Below, in pieces: positions 40,370 to 49,718 of a DNA stretch of 51,906 nt (position 1 is the stretch's first letter; each line of letters opens with the position of its first letter). The position numbers were made by a program, and so were the translations under genes. Under the pieces are notes generated by a model that did no database searches, was not told where the DNA came from, and saw only the letters and a program-made list of their open reading frames with translations. This stretch comes from Pseudomonas sp. Ant30-3 (GTDB lineage: Bacteria > Pseudomonadota > Gammaproteobacteria > Pseudomonadales > Pseudomonadaceae): contig NZ_JMCL01000053.1 in assembly GCF_000690905.1 (NCBI RefSeq), positions 1 through 51,906 on the forward strand, read 5' to 3'.

Positions 40370-41254
40370 TCAGATGGACAATGCATGTTGGTCCTGAACG
40401 TAGTGATAACGCGGTCGGCTTGCCTGTTGCGCAGGCTTCAGGAAACCCATCAGCGCGTTTCGACTGTCGCGGCAGGCGGCTTTGTGTTCCATGTCGAGAA
40501 AGTGGCCGGTCGCTTCCACCGTTGTAAACGAAGCGTGCGGCAGGTGGTTGGCAAATAACCGGGCGCCGTCGGCGGCGGTGTACTCGTCCCATTCGCCGTT
40601 GACGAACAGCACCGGCACCTTGATTTTCTCTGATGCCTTGAGGAAGTACTGCCGGTCACTGTGCAGCAGGTCGCTGATGTGGAAGTGCATCTGCCCGTAT
40701 TCGTGCTCGGCCAGACTGCTGACATGCCGGTAGTTGAACCGCTTGAACAGCGTCGGCAGATGTTTGCCGATGGTGCTGTTGACCAGAGTGCCGACCCGGC
40801 CACCGTCCCGACTGCCGAGGTAATCGACCCCGCGCTCGAGGTAATCGAGCATGTGCGCGTTGATCTCCGGCGAGAAGGAACTGATCACTGCCTTTTCGAT
40901 GCGTCGTGGCTGCTGGGCGAGGGCGACCAGTGTGGCGGCGCCACCCCAGGAAAACGACAGCACGTGCTCGGCGGCGAAGTGGTCGATCAGCTCCAGGAGG
41001 ATCTGCCCTTCGGCTTCCTTGGTGAGCATTTTCTCATGCAGGTTGTGCGCCTTGGACCGGCCCGCGTAGGGCTGGTCGTAGCAGACTACGTTGAACTCCG
41101 GGTGCAGGTTTTTCACAGTTTGTGCAAACGACGCAGTCGTGGCCATCGAGCCGTTGACCAGAATAATGGTCTTCTCTGCGGCGTCTGCGCGATAGAACTC
41201 CGTGTAAACCCGAAACTGACCCTGTATATCCAGCACAGCGATTTCTGGCCTCAT
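40370..41254 (-). CDS. phaG: (R)-3-hydroxyacyl-ACP transacylase/thioesterase PhaG
   Basis: 294 aa alpha/beta hydrolase. The start MRPEIAVLDIQGQFRVYTEF is the PhaG N-terminus. The nucleophile Ser is in LSFSWGGAATLVAL (about residue 102), the acid in NGEWDEYTAADGA and the His in GHFLDMEHKA. PhaG draws 3-hydroxyacyl groups from fatty acid synthesis into medium-chain polyhydroxyalkanoate; RhlA is a close relative. AGGAG lies upstream of the ATG. No pha synthase genes are adjacent. Confidence 0.92.
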   Translation of the reverse strand: MRPEIAVLDIQGQFRVYTEFYRADAAEKTIILVNGSMATTASFAQTVKNLHPEFNVVCYDQPYAGRSKAHNLHEKMLTKEAEGQILLELIDHFAAEHVLSFSWGGAATLVALAQQPRRIEKAVISSFSPEINAHMLDYLERGVDYLGSRDGGRVGTLVNSTIGKHLPTLFKRFNYRHVSSLAEHEYGQMHFHISDLLHSDRQYFLKASEKIKVPVLFVNGEWDEYTAADGARLFANHLPHASFTTVEATGHFLDMEHKAACRDSRNALMGFLKPAQQASRPRYHYVQDQHALSI

Positions 41255-41568
41255 GTCATAAGACTCCTGGCAAGCGGGTATGCGCGCAAATCAGATTGCA
41301 CGAGCTTTGTGACAGGTAGGCATATGCCTGAGAATTTCGGGGGCCCATGTCGATCCAGTGCAGTCCGGTCGACGGGTATTGTTATTGGCGGGCAATCTGC
41401 CGGAACAAGGCGGAACCTGAAGGTTCTCGACCGGCAAAAAGTTTCTTAGAGGTATGGGGTGATTCGTCAGTCACAATTCGGCTGACGACCTGATTCAAGC
41501 AGGGGCCACGGGACTTCGCAAGTGCCGTTGGTAAATTGTTCGACAACTTCTGCTGAGCGGTATCCCGC
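41255..41568. other. phaG upstream region, no gene seen
   Basis: About 310 bases between two leftward genes. It must hold the phaG promoter. I see a short AGCGG/CCGCT hairpin at 41558-41571 overlapping the rsuA stop, but no clear promoter hexamers and no credible frame. Confidence 0.4.
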
Positions 41569-42261
41569 TTAGATCAATTCGATCTCATCGGCACGCAAAG
41601 GCCGGTATTCGCCCGGTTTCAGCGAAGGATCGAGCGTCAACGGGCCCATGCTTTCACGGTGCAAACGCAGGACTTTGTTATCGAAGTGACCGAACATCCG
41701 CTTCACCTGGTGATAGCGGCCTTCGACGATGCTCAGGCGCGCGGTATTCGGCCCCAGTACGTCCAGCTCGGCGGGTTGGGTGGTGAGGTCCTCAAACGCG
41801 AAGTACATCCCCTGATTGAACGTGGCTGCGTACTGCGGGCCAATCTCCTGTTCGGTCTCGACGTAATACACCTTGGACAGTTTGGTCTGCGGTTGCGTCA
41901 GGCGACGCGACCAGCTGCCGTCGTTGGTGATCAGCATCAGGCCGGTGGTGTTGAAGTCCAGACGCCCGGCGATGTGCAGATCGTCCTTGTCGGGCTCATG
42001 GATCAGATCAAGCACCGTCGGGTGTCCGGGATCGCGCGTGGCGCTGACGCAGCCGGCCGGTTTGTGCAGCATGAAATGGCGCAACGGTTTGCCGACTTGG
42101 AGGATTTCGTCATCAATCTCTATGCGGCTGAATTCGCGTACCTCGGCATGGGGATCGCTGACGATTTTGCCGTCGACCCGGATGCGCTTTTCCACCAGCA
42201 ACAGACGAACCTGCTTACGGTTGAAGCGCGGCAGGTTGCTGAGGAATCGGTCAACACGCAT
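41569..42261 (-). CDS. rsuA: 16S rRNA pseudouridine(516) synthase RsuA
   Basis: 230 aa, the RsuA length. N-terminal S4 domain (MRVDRFLSNLPRFNRKQVRL), then the pseudouridine synthase domain with catalytic Asp in AGRLDFNTTGLMLITND (about residue 102) and EGRYHQVKRMFGHF. Isomerises uridine 516 of 16S rRNA. Start at the ATG at 42261 because family members begin MRxDRFL; the longer frame lacks homology-like sequence. Confidence 0.92.
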   Translation of the reverse strand: MRVDRFLSNLPRFNRKQVRLLLVEKRIRVDGKIVSDPHAEVREFSRIEIDDEILQVGKPLRHFMLHKPAGCVSATRDPGHPTVLDLIHEPDKDDLHIAGRLDFNTTGLMLITNDGSWSRRLTQPQTKLSKVYYVETEQEIGPQYAATFNQGMYFAFEDLTTQPAELDVLGPNTARLSIVEGRYHQVKRMFGHFDNKVLRLHRESMGPLTLDPSLKPGEYRPLRADEIELI

Positions 42262-42293
42262 GACAAACGATCGGCAGGAAAGGGCCGCGCATC

Positions 42294-42512
42294 TTACTTG
42301 ATCGGCTTGGCAACTGTTTGCAGCTGTGCCTCGACCTGAGCGCAGCGCGGACACAGGCACGAGACTTTACGCAGCTCCGCCGGCAGTTTCTCGAGCACTG
42401 CCGGATCAATGCTGACGCTGTAGCACCAACAGGCGCGAGCAGCGGTGCGCGGGTCAGCCAGGCTGCAGTCGTTGGAAGCGCCGCAGGCCGGGCATAGGTC
42501 GGGGGTTTTCAT
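42294..42512 (-). CDS. Cysteine-rich CWC-family protein
   Basis: 72 aa with eight cysteines: CPACGASNDCSL, ARACWCYSVSIDP and SCLCPRC. The CWC motif and spacing identify the small proteobacterial cysteine-rich CWC family, probably zinc-binding. Function unknown. Upstream of rsuA on the same strand with a 32-base gap, so likely cotranscribed. Confidence 0.85.
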   Translation of the reverse strand: MKTPDLCPACGASNDCSLADPRTAARACWCYSVSIDPAVLEKLPAELRKVSCLCPRCAQVEAQLQTVAKPIK

Positions 42513-42732
42513 TGATAGCCATGATCACGGGTGTTTCAGGATTCTACACAGACCGCGTTGAGATGAACCGCGAACTGACCGATGAAAAACCTTTCATCGG
42601 CGACTTGTTTCAACGTATTGCGAGAACGCACCAGATTCTGAAATCGATGTCTTATCTTTCGACAGTCCCCGATTGATTGACTGTCGCCCGCCAGCGTCGC
42701 TGGTGTGGTCACTCGCGGTCCAGGAGGCCGCC

Positions 42733-43188
42733 ATGTATCGCCGACTTCTTCTGATAGCTGTACTGGGTTTGTCTGTTAGTGCTTGCGTGCCCTATGCCGA
42801 TGGAGGAGGCAGCTACTACCGTTCCGAGGTTTACACGTCCCCGGCGCCGTATTATTCGAATGGCGGGGCCTATTACTCCAACGGTGGTTATTACACCGCG
42901 CCGCGTCGGTACTACGCGCCGCACGCTCGGCATTACCAGCCGACACCGCGCTATTACCACCAGCCGCGGGTTTATCAACCGGCGCCGCGTTATTACCAGC
43001 ATTCGCCGCGCGCCGATTACCGGGTTCATCAGAATCGTGGCTGGGAGGGTCGCAGTCGTGGCGGTTGGGATGGGCGTGACCGCGGTGGCCGTAACGATTA
43101 TCGAGGAGGCCATGGTGGACGCGACAACCGGGGCGGTAGGGGTGACCACAATGGTCGTGGTGGCGATGGCAGAGGCGGTCACCGCTGA
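42733..43188 (+). CDS. Tyr/Gly/Arg-rich lipoprotein
   Basis: 151 aa. Lipoprotein signal MYRRLLLIAVLGLSVSAC with lipobox SVSAC (Cys18). Residues 25-100 are rich in Tyr, Pro and Ser (YYSNGGAYYSNGGYY, repeated RYY motifs). Residues 105-151 are Gly/Arg/Asp-rich (RGGWDGRDRGGRNDYRGG). Low complexity suggests an unstructured envelope-anchored protein. GGAGG precedes the ATG at 42733. Function unknown; similar Tyr-rich lipoproteins are common in pseudomonads. Confidence 0.8.
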   Translation: MYRRLLLIAVLGLSVSACVPYADGGGSYYRSEVYTSPAPYYSNGGAYYSNGGYYTAPRRYYAPHARHYQPTPRYYHQPRVYQPAPRYYQHSPRADYRVHQNRGWEGRSRGGWDGRDRGGRNDYRGGHGGRDNRGGRGDHNGRGGDGRGGHR

Positions 43189-43198
43189 TTTACACTCA

Positions 43199-43229
43199 AA
43201 AAAAACGGCGCACATAGCGCCGTTTTTTT
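43199..43229. terminator. Bidirectional terminator
   Basis: AAAAAACGGCGC/GCGCCGTTTTTT with an ACATA loop; ends the lipoprotein gene and the convergent enoyl-CoA hydratase family gene. Confidence 0.95.
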
Positions 43230-43240
43230 GTGCCCGCGAT

Positions 43241-44353
43241 TTAATACTCCGTCAAATCCGCCAGCGGATGCCGACCTTCCCAGGCCTTGTGAAAATGCGC
43301 TTCCACCACCGCTTCCGGCACAGTATTAACATCCGGCCAATGCCAATGTGGCTTCTGATCCTTGTCGATCAACCGCGCTCGGACGCCCTCGCTGAACTCC
43401 GGATGACGGCAGCAATTGAGGCTGACGGTGTATTCCATCTGAAAGACCTGCGCCAACGAGAGGTGGCGAGCGCGAACGATCTGTTCCCAGACCAGATGAG
43501 CGGTCAACGGCGAGCCTTCGCTCAGGGTTCGCGCTGCGCGACTCAGCAGCAGGTCCGGGTCATCGCGCAACGGGCTGATGGCCTTCCAGGCGCAACGCAC
43601 ATCACTGACATCCAGCAATTGGTCAATTCGCTCGCGACGCGGCAACCACTGCGCGGCGGGCATTTGCGGCAGTGCTTCCTGTTGCAGCGCCTTGAGCAGA
43701 CTGTTTAGCTGCATCGGCGTCTGTTCCTGCCAGTTCAATTGCAGCAAGCCCTGAATCAGATCCTCCTGCTGCTCGTCGAGCAGGAAGCGATCGGCGAGGT
43801 CCAGATCGATCGCGTCGCGACCGTTCATGTGCGCGCCGGTCAGGCCGAGAAACAAACCGAGCTTGCCCGGCAGTCGCGACAGAAACCAACTGGCGCCGAC
43901 GTCAGGATAAAGGCCGATGCTGATTTCCGGCATCGCCAAGCGACTGCTCGGTGTCACGATGCGAATGCTCGCGCCTTGCAGCAGGCCCATGCCGCCGCCC
44001 AGCACATAGCCGTGGCCCCAGCAGATCAGCGGTTTCGGATAGGTGTGCAGGTTGAAATCGAGCCGGTATTCCGCCGCGAAGAAATTTGCGGCCAGCGGCG
44101 GCACTTCGCCGGGTGTCGCGCGGCAGGCTTCAACCAGGCTGCGCACTTCGCCGCCGGCGCAAAAGGCCTTGGCGCCGTTGCCGCGCAACAATACGCACAC
44201 AATCTGCGGTTCTCTGGCCCAGGCATCCAGTTGATCGCGCAGGGCGTTGATCATCGGCAAGGAGAGGGCGTTGAGGGATTTCTCGGCGTCCAGCGTGGCG
44301 ATGCCGATGCGTGCGCCGTGGGTGCCGGTGAGTTCTTCGAAGTGCAGATTCAT
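43241..44353 (-). CDS. Enoyl-CoA hydratase/isomerase family, 3-hydroxyisobutyryl-CoA hydrolase type
   Basis: 370 aa, longer than simple crotonases and equal to 3-hydroxyisobutyryl-CoA hydrolases. Crotonase fold: LRGNGAKAFCAGGEVRSLVE (about 56-75), ICWGHGYVLGGGMGLLQGAS oxyanion region, and MPEISIGLYPDVGASWFLSR carrying the catalytic Glu and the hydrolase-type Asp. The C-terminal extension is typical of valine-pathway hydrolases. GAGG precedes the ATG. Not beside other valine-degradation genes, so exact substrate is inference. Confidence 0.85.
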   Translation of the reverse strand: MNLHFEELTGTHGARIGIATLDAEKSLNALSLPMINALRDQLDAWAREPQIVCVLLRGNGAKAFCAGGEVRSLVEACRATPGEVPPLAANFFAAEYRLDFNLHTYPKPLICWGHGYVLGGGMGLLQGASIRIVTPSSRLAMPEISIGLYPDVGASWFLSRLPGKLGLFLGLTGAHMNGRDAIDLDLADRFLLDEQQEDLIQGLLQLNWQEQTPMQLNSLLKALQQEALPQMPAAQWLPRRERIDQLLDVSDVRCAWKAISPLRDDPDLLLSRAARTLSEGSPLTAHLVWEQIVRARHLSLAQVFQMEYTVSLNCCRHPEFSEGVRARLIDKDQKPHWHWPDVNTVPEAVVEAHFHKAWEGRHPLADLTEY

Positions 44354-44485
44354 CGTGACCTCAATCGGGTTTTTGAACGATCAGTATGATCGCTGTACTG
44401 GAAAGTGCCGGATCTGCGTCAGATCAATTGACAAGCGCGACGGGCTTTCCTAGGGTTCGCCCCATTGTCTTTGCCGGATGTAACC

Positions 44486-45178
44486 ATGACTGCTGACGAC
44501 CGTATCAAACTCGAACCGAGCTGGAAGGAGGCACTGCGTGCTGAATTCGACCAGCCGTACATGGCAGAGTTGCGCAACTTCCTGCAACAGGAGCGTGCGG
44601 CGGGCAAAGAGATTTATCCACCGGGCCCGCTGATTTTCAATGCGCTCAACTCGACGCCGCTGGACAAGGTCAAGGTCGTCATACTCGGTCAGGACCCGTA
44701 TCACGGTCCGGGCCAGGCACATGGCTTGTGCTTTTCTGTACAGCCGGGCGTGCCGGCGCCGCAGTCGCTGGTGAACATTTATAAAGAACTGAAGCGCGAC
44801 CTGAATATCGATATTCCCAGCCATGGCTACTTGCAGAGCTGGGCCGATCAGGGCGTCTTGATGCTCAACACCACCATGACTGTTGAGCGCGCGAGTGCCA
44901 ATGCGCACAAGGATAAAGGCTGGCAGTTTTTCACCGACCGCATTATTGAAATCGTCAGCCAGCAGCAGCCTCATTTGGTATTCATGCTCTGGGGCGCACA
45001 TGCGCAAAGCAAACAGAAACTGATCGATGCGACCAAGCATCTGGTGCTGACGTCGGTGCATCCGTCGCCGCTCTCCGCCTACCGTGGTTTCCTGGGGTGC
45101 GGGCATTTCGGTCGGGCCAACAAATTTCTCGAGCAGAATGGTGAGGCGCCGATCGAGTGGCGGTTGCCGCCGGTTTGA
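44486..45178 (+). CDS. ung: Uracil-DNA glycosylase
   Basis: 230 aa, family 1. Water-activating Asp in [20 protein letters not shown] (about residue 70), uracil-binding Asn in [11 protein letters not shown] and the His-loop [18 protein letters not shown]. Removes uracil from DNA. Start set at the ATG at 44486, with GGATG upstream; a TTG at 44465 would add seven residues. Monocistronic, followed by a REP doublet. Confidence 0.97.
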   Translation: MTADDRIKLEPSWKEALRAEFDQPYMAELRNFLQQERAAGKEIYPPGPLIFNALNSTPLDKVKVVILGQDPYHGPGQAHGLCFSVQPGVPAPQSLVNIYKELKRDLNIDIPSHGYLQSWADQGVLMLNTTMTVERASANAHKDKGWQFFTDRIIEIVSQQQPHLVFMLWGAHAQSKQKLIDATKHLVLTSVHPSPLSAYRGFLGCGHFGRANKFLEQNGEAPIEWRLPPV

Positions 45179-45192
45179 TGCGGTGACAGCAC

Positions 45193-45270
45193 CGGCCCCA
45201 TCGCGAGCAGGCTCACTCCCACAGTTACATCGCGAATTCTGTGGGAGCGAGCCTGCTCGCGATGGGGCCG
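45193..45270. repeat. REP-type doublet after ung
   Basis: CGGCCCCATCGCGAGCAGGC (45193-45212) is inverted at 45251-45270, arms of about 32 bases with one mismatch. Placed between the convergent ung and abrB-like genes. Confidence 0.88.
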
Positions 45271-45279
45271 ACTCGGTCT

Positions 45280-46314
45280 CTATTCAGCATCCCGATTCCA
45301 ATACCTGAACAACGGCTCCGCCAGAAACAACACAAACAACAAACGCATCACCTGCATCGCAGTCACCAGCGGCACGGACAATTGCAGGGTCTCCGCCGTG
45401 AGGCTCATTTCGGCGATCCCGCCCGGCATCATGCCTAACGTCAGTGAACGCAGATCCAGATGTGTCAACGCACTCAATCCCAGCGCCGCCACCGTCGCGA
45501 TCAGCATGGTCAACACCGTGCCGAGCAATGTCCGCCCCATGAACGATGGCGCACGCCGGAAGAACTGCCGATTGAAATGACAGCCCAGTCCGCTGCCGAT
45601 CAGCAACTGACCGATCTGGCTGCCACCGGCCGGCAGACCGATGTGCAAATCCCAACCGATACTGACCGCCGCGCTGACCAGCAGCGGCCCGAACAGCCAC
45701 GGGTTGGGCTGCCGAAGACGTTCCCAGATCATCGCTGCGACTGCGCCTGCCGGTAACAGCAGAGCGAGCCACCACCAGTTGACGGCGGCCGGATGAAACA
45801 TCGGCGCACCGTCACCCAGCAGATATTTGAAAGCGGCGGGTACGCAGAGTACGACCACCAGCACGCGCAAGCTTTGCCCCGCAGCGACGCGACTGAGCAC
45901 CGCGCCGTTGCGTGCGCCGAGGTTGACCATCTCCCCGGAGCCGCCGGGCATGCTGGAGAAGAATGCCGTGGCGCGGTCCTCACCGGTGCGCCGCATCAAC
46001 CAGACGCCGACCACCGCCGAGAGACTGGTGATCAGCGCACCGAAGAAGATCAAACCGAAGTGGCTCAGCACCTGCTCCATCACCACGGGGGTGAAGTGCA
46101 GGCCGATACCGATGCCGATGACCCATTGGCCGCACTTGCGGCCGCCGGGAATTTCCGCCAACTGCCACGGCGTCAGGCAGCGCACCAGGATGATCGCCAG
46201 CAATGAGCCGACCATCCATGGCAGCGGCCAGCCCACCAGACTGGCGAGGTAGCCGCCAAGCGTGCCCACCAGCGGCGTGCCCCACCAAGCGTCGAACGGT
46301 GTTCGATCAGACAT
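45280..46314 (-). CDS. AbrB-family membrane protein (putative ammonia monooxygenase-type annotation)
   Basis: 344 aa with about ten membrane segments in two similar halves; each has the AbrB duplication motif (GRKCGQWVIGIGIGLHFTP and SQIGQLLIGSGLGCHFNRQF; SSMPGGSGEMVNLGA and GMMPGGIAEMSLTAETL). Such proteins have often been labelled ammonia monooxygenase, which is not supported; they look like transporters or regulators of transport. Start codon lies inside tctA (8-base overlap), so it is the last gene of the tctCBA transcript and may take part in acid uptake. Confidence 0.85.
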   Translation of the reverse strand: MSDRTPFDAWWGTPLVGTLGGYLASLVGWPLPWMVGSLLAIILVRCLTPWQLAEIPGGRKCGQWVIGIGIGLHFTPVVMEQVLSHFGLIFFGALITSLSAVVGVWLMRRTGEDRATAFFSSMPGGSGEMVNLGARNGAVLSRVAAGQSLRVLVVVLCVPAAFKYLLGDGAPMFHPAAVNWWWLALLLPAGAVAAMIWERLRQPNPWLFGPLLVSAAVSIGWDLHIGLPAGGSQIGQLLIGSGLGCHFNRQFFRRAPSFMGRTLLGTVLTMLIATVAALGLSALTHLDLRSLTLGMMPGGIAEMSLTAETLQLSVPLVTAMQVMRLLFVLFLAEPLFRYWNRDAE

Positions 46315-47821
46315 CGGCCAGGGTGCGCCGGGCAGCCGAACGTTTGCGCCAGATCCGCACGATCGGCATGAACAGCATGATCACGGTCAGTACCCACACG
46401 CCTAAAGTGATCGGGCTTGACCAGAGAATCTCCAGCGCACCGTTGGAAATCGACAGCGCGCGACGCAGGTTCTGCTCCATCAAACCGCCGAGGATGAAAC
46501 CCAGCAGCACCGGCGACAACGGGAAGTCCAGCTTGCGCAGGATGTAACCGAAAATGCCGATCCCGATCATCAGGAACAGGTCGAAGGTGGTGGCGTGCAC
46601 TGCGTAAACGCCGATCCCTGTGATGATCGCGATCACCGGCACCAGCGCCCAGTTCGGCACGGCCAGGATACGGGTGAAAATACGGATCATCGGGATGTTG
46701 AGGATCACCAGCATGGTGTTGGCGATGAACAACGACGCGATCAGGCCCCAGACGATGTCCGGTTGCTGTTGGAACAGCAGCGGGCCCGGTGTGATGTTGT
46801 ACAGCGAGAGTGCGCCGATCATCACCGCCGTGGTGCCCGAACCTGGCACGCCCAGCGTCAGCATCGGCACCAGCGCGCCGCAGGCTGCACCGCCGATGGC
46901 GGTTTCCGGAGCGGCGAGGCCGCGCATGTCGCCTTGGCCGAAGGTGCCCTTGGCGCCGGCGATGCGTTTCTCGGTCATGTAAGCCACGGCACTGGCCAGG
47001 GTCGCACCGGCACCCGGCAAGACACCCATGATGAAACCCAGCACGCCGCAACGGACGTTCACCGCGAACACCGCCGAAGCTTCCTTGAAGTTGAACATCA
47101 TCCGGCCAGTGGCTTTCACCGCTTCCTGACCCCGGTGGGTTTTTTCCAGCAGCAGCAAGATCTCGCTGATGGAGAACAGGCCGAGCACCAGCACGACAAA
47201 CTGAATACCGTCAGTCAGATGGATGTTGTCCCCGGTGAACCGGTAAACGCCGCTGTTGGCGTCGATGCCGACGGTCGACAGGAACAGGCCAATCAACGCC
47301 GCGATAAACGTTTTCAGCGGACGATCGCCAGCCATGCCGCCGAGGCAGACAATCGCGAACACCATCAGCACGAAATATTCCGCCGGTCCGAAGGCAATCG
47401 CCCATTTCGCCAGCAGCGGCGCAAACAAAACCATGCCGCAGGTGGCGATAAATGCACCAATGAACGAGCTCCACGCCGACAACGACAATGCAACGCCGGC
47501 CATGCCTTTGCGGGCCATCGGGTAGCCGTCGAGGGTGGTCATTACGGTGGAAGCTTCGCCCGGAATATTCAGCAGAATCGAGCTGATCCGGCCGCCGTAT
47601 TCGCAACCCAGGTACACCGCCGCGAGCAGAATCAGCGCCGATTCCGGCGGCAGGCCGAGGGCAAATGCGATCGGAATCAACAAGGCCACGCCGTTGATCG
47701 GACCCAGGCCCGGCAACAGCCCGACCACGGTGCCGATAAGGGTGCCGCACAAGGCAGTCACCAGATTGTACGGGCTCAGCGCGACGCCGAAGCCCTGACC
47801 CAAATAACCAAGCGTATCCAT
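46307..47821 (-). CDS. tctA: Tripartite tricarboxylate transporter, large membrane subunit TctA
   Basis: 504 aa, about 12 membrane segments. TctA family signatures: GTLIGTVVGLLPGLGPINGV (about 28-47) and FIMGVLPGAGATLASAVAYM (about 256-275), the conserved PGxG loops, and VPGSGTTAVMIGALSLYNIT. Forms the channel with TctB for solute delivered by TctC. One base after the tctB stop codon; overlaps the abrB-like gene. Confidence 0.95.
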   Translation of the reverse strand: MDTLGYLGQGFGVALSPYNLVTALCGTLIGTVVGLLPGLGPINGVALLIPIAFALGLPPESALILLAAVYLGCEYGGRISSILLNIPGEASTVMTTLDGYPMARKGMAGVALSLSAWSSFIGAFIATCGMVLFAPLLAKWAIAFGPAEYFVLMVFAIVCLGGMAGDRPLKTFIAALIGLFLSTVGIDANSGVYRFTGDNIHLTDGIQFVVLVLGLFSISEILLLLEKTHRGQEAVKATGRMMFNFKEASAVFAVNVRCGVLGFIMGVLPGAGATLASAVAYMTEKRIAGAKGTFGQGDMRGLAAPETAIGGAACGALVPMLTLGVPGSGTTAVMIGALSLYNITPGPLLFQQQPDIVWGLIASLFIANTMLVILNIPMIRIFTRILAVPNWALVPVIAIITGIGVYAVHATTFDLFLMIGIGIFGYILRKLDFPLSPVLLGFILGGLMEQNLRRALSISNGALEILWSSPITLGVWVLTVIMLFMPIVRIWRKRSAARRTLADV

Positions 47822-47822
47822 G

Positions 47823-48281
47823 TCAGTTCTCCAGAACGTCGAGCACGCCCAAAGGCAGTGGCACGTCCATGACTTTGTCGAACAGCAGATAGAGACCGAT
47901 CGCCATCAGGCTGATGATCACGGCACTGGGCAGCCAGCGACCGCCGTACAGGCGAGCCATCGGTACGCCGGTCAGGATGCTGGCGACGATGAAGCCGAGG
48001 GGTTCGAAGGTGCCGGCGAAAATCAGCAGCAGGACGACGCAGATGCCGATCTTGACCAAGGTGTCGCGGTCCAGCTGCGGGTCATCGTCGCTGTGCACGA
48101 TCGGTGTCGGACGAAACACCATGTAGAGCAAACCGAGACCCATCAGGCCGAGCATCAACAGCGGAAACGCCCGAGGACCGACTGGTTCGTAGGAAAAAGC
48201 CGCCTGGTACGGCCACGCCATCAGTGTCAGCCCGATGCAGGCCAGCAACAGCACCGAGGCGAAAATGCGTTGTACGAGCAT
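47823..48281 (-). CDS. tctB: Tripartite tricarboxylate transporter, small membrane subunit TctB
   Basis: 152 aa, four membrane helices. LVQRIFASVLLLACIGLTLM, then GPRAFPLLMLGLMGLGLLYM and LGFIVASILTGVPMARLYGG are TctB-like. Start at 48281, with AGGAG 7-11 bases before it; a longer frame to 48323 lacks a ribosome-binding site. Between tctC and tctA in the usual order. Confidence 0.92.
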   Translation of the reverse strand: MLVQRIFASVLLLACIGLTLMAWPYQAAFSYEPVGPRAFPLLMLGLMGLGLLYMVFRPTPIVHSDDDPQLDRDTLVKIGICVVLLLIFAGTFEPLGFIVASILTGVPMARLYGGRWLPSAVIISLMAIGLYLLFDKVMDVPLPLGVLDVLEN

Positions 48282-48340
48282 GAGAAACTCCTGCGCCGCG
48301 ACCCCGATCAAACGGAGCCGCAACCGCTAGACAGAGGCGA

Positions 48341-49318
48341 TCACTGGATCAGGCCGAACTCTTTGGCCAGCACTTTGTAGTCGGCAACCTGCTTCTTCAC
48401 GTAGGTGTCCAGCTCCGGGCCGGTCATCGCGAAGGGGAACAGTTCACGCTGATCGCGCAGCTTGGCGAACTCGCCGGAAGCGAGCATTTTGTCGAAGGCA
48501 TCTTTCCACCAGGCGTAGTCTGCGTCGCTGACCTTAGGCCCCAGGTAGAAACCGCGAACCACTGGCCAGACGATGTCGTAGCCTTGCTCTTTGGCAGTCG
48601 GAATGTCTTTCATTTCCGGCTCGTCCAGACGGTTTTCAGAGAACACTGCCAGCAGGCGCATGTCGCCACTCTGGATGTGCGGCATGGAGTCGGAGATGTC
48701 GGTGCTGCCGACCTGGATGTGGCCACCCAGCAGGGCCGTAGCAATTTCGCCGCCGCCTTCGAGGGCGACATAACGCAGCTCGCGCGGGTTGATGCCGGCG
48801 GCTTTAGCGATCAGCGCGGTTTGCATCCAGTCCTGGCTGCCGACGGTGCCGCCGGAACCGATGACCACCGAGCCCGGATCTTTCTTCAACGCTTTAACCA
48901 GATCGTCCAGCGTCTTGTAGGGCGAATCGGCTTTCACCGCGATGGCACCGTAGCTGGTGCCGACTGCCGCGAGCCAGCGCACGGCGTTTTCGTCAAAGCG
49001 GCCGAATTTGCCTTGGGCCAGGTTGAGCAGCGAACCGCTGGACCACGCCACCAGCGTTCCGGCGTCGGCCGGGCGTTGCGCGACCACGGCGTTGTACGCC
49101 ACAGCGCCGACACCGCCGGGCATATAGGTAACGCGCATCGGCTTGCTCAAAAGCTTTTCATTCACCAGCGCGCTCTGCACCAGCTTGCACGTCAAGTCAA
49201 AACCGCCGCCCGGGGAAGCCGGGGCGATGCATTCAGGGCGTTTGGGCTCGGCCATCAGTTGGCCGGCAAACAGCACACAACTGGCGGCGAGGGCGAAACA
49301 GCGCATTGATCGGTTCAT
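48341..49318 (-). CDS. tctC: Tripartite tricarboxylate transporter substrate-binding protein TctC
   Basis: 325 aa. Signal peptide of about 24 residues (MNRSMRCFALAASCVLFAGQ, cut after LMA). Mature TctC fold: ECIAPASPGGGFDLTCKLVQ, VTYMPGGVGAVAYN, GSGGTVGSQDWMQTALIAKA and VGSTDISDSMPHI. Binds citrate, tricarballylate or a related acid in the periplasm. Two cysteines (in PECIAP and FDLTCKLV) may form a disulphide. Start at 49318 with GGAGA upstream. First gene of tctC-tctB-tctA-abrB. Confidence 0.95.
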   Translation of the reverse strand: MNRSMRCFALAASCVLFAGQLMAEPKRPECIAPASPGGGFDLTCKLVQSALVNEKLLSKPMRVTYMPGGVGAVAYNAVVAQRPADAGTLVAWSSGSLLNLAQGKFGRFDENAVRWLAAVGTSYGAIAVKADSPYKTLDDLVKALKKDPGSVVIGSGGTVGSQDWMQTALIAKAAGINPRELRYVALEGGGEIATALLGGHIQVGSTDISDSMPHIQSGDMRLLAVFSENRLDEPEMKDIPTAKEQGYDIVWPVVRGFYLGPKVSDADYAWWKDAFDKMLASGEFAKLRDQRELFPFAMTGPELDTYVKKQVADYKVLAKEFGLIQ

Positions 49319-49718
49319 GGGTGTCTCCAGGGGAGTTGTTGTTTTTGGGGATGTTTCAGGTGCGACGATTTCGCGCTGCGCAGCCAATGCCGGCGCTGGC
49401 ACACGTAAATAGTGAGAGATGAGGAATAGAGTAGGGCGGGCAAGCCTGAAGCTTTGGAGCCAGCATGATGCGTACCTCGTTTTATTGTTCTTATTGGCGA
49501 AAACGCTTCGTGGCGTTTTTCGGGAGCTACATTTCAAAGCACGGTTGATGGTGTGTTCAAACCATCCGTGGCCCGACTGTAACGGGCGAACCTTTCAGCA
49601 ACCTTTCATCAGCCTGTCACCGGGATATTCGCGTTTTTCAGGCTTCACAGCGACGTACGCGGCTGTAAACTCCGCGCCAGAGGCTGGCGTTGAACATCCC
49701 TGAATGAGGTAAAGATCC
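49319..49718. promoter_or_regulatory. Divergent control region of tctC and tctD
   Basis: About 400 bases. Contains a tandem 11-base repeat, AACCTTTCAGC (49589-49599) then AACCTTTCATC (49600-49610), about 110 bases before tctD and 270 before tctC. Direct repeats with an 11-base period are typical OmpR/PhoB-family sites, so this is a candidate TctD site. The rest includes an A/T-rich stretch at 49470-49560; no gene seen. Confidence 0.55.

Noticed and set aside
45280..46314. Ammonia monooxygenase
   Set aside because: The sequence is an integral membrane AbrB duplication protein with no metal-binding or oxygenase motifs.
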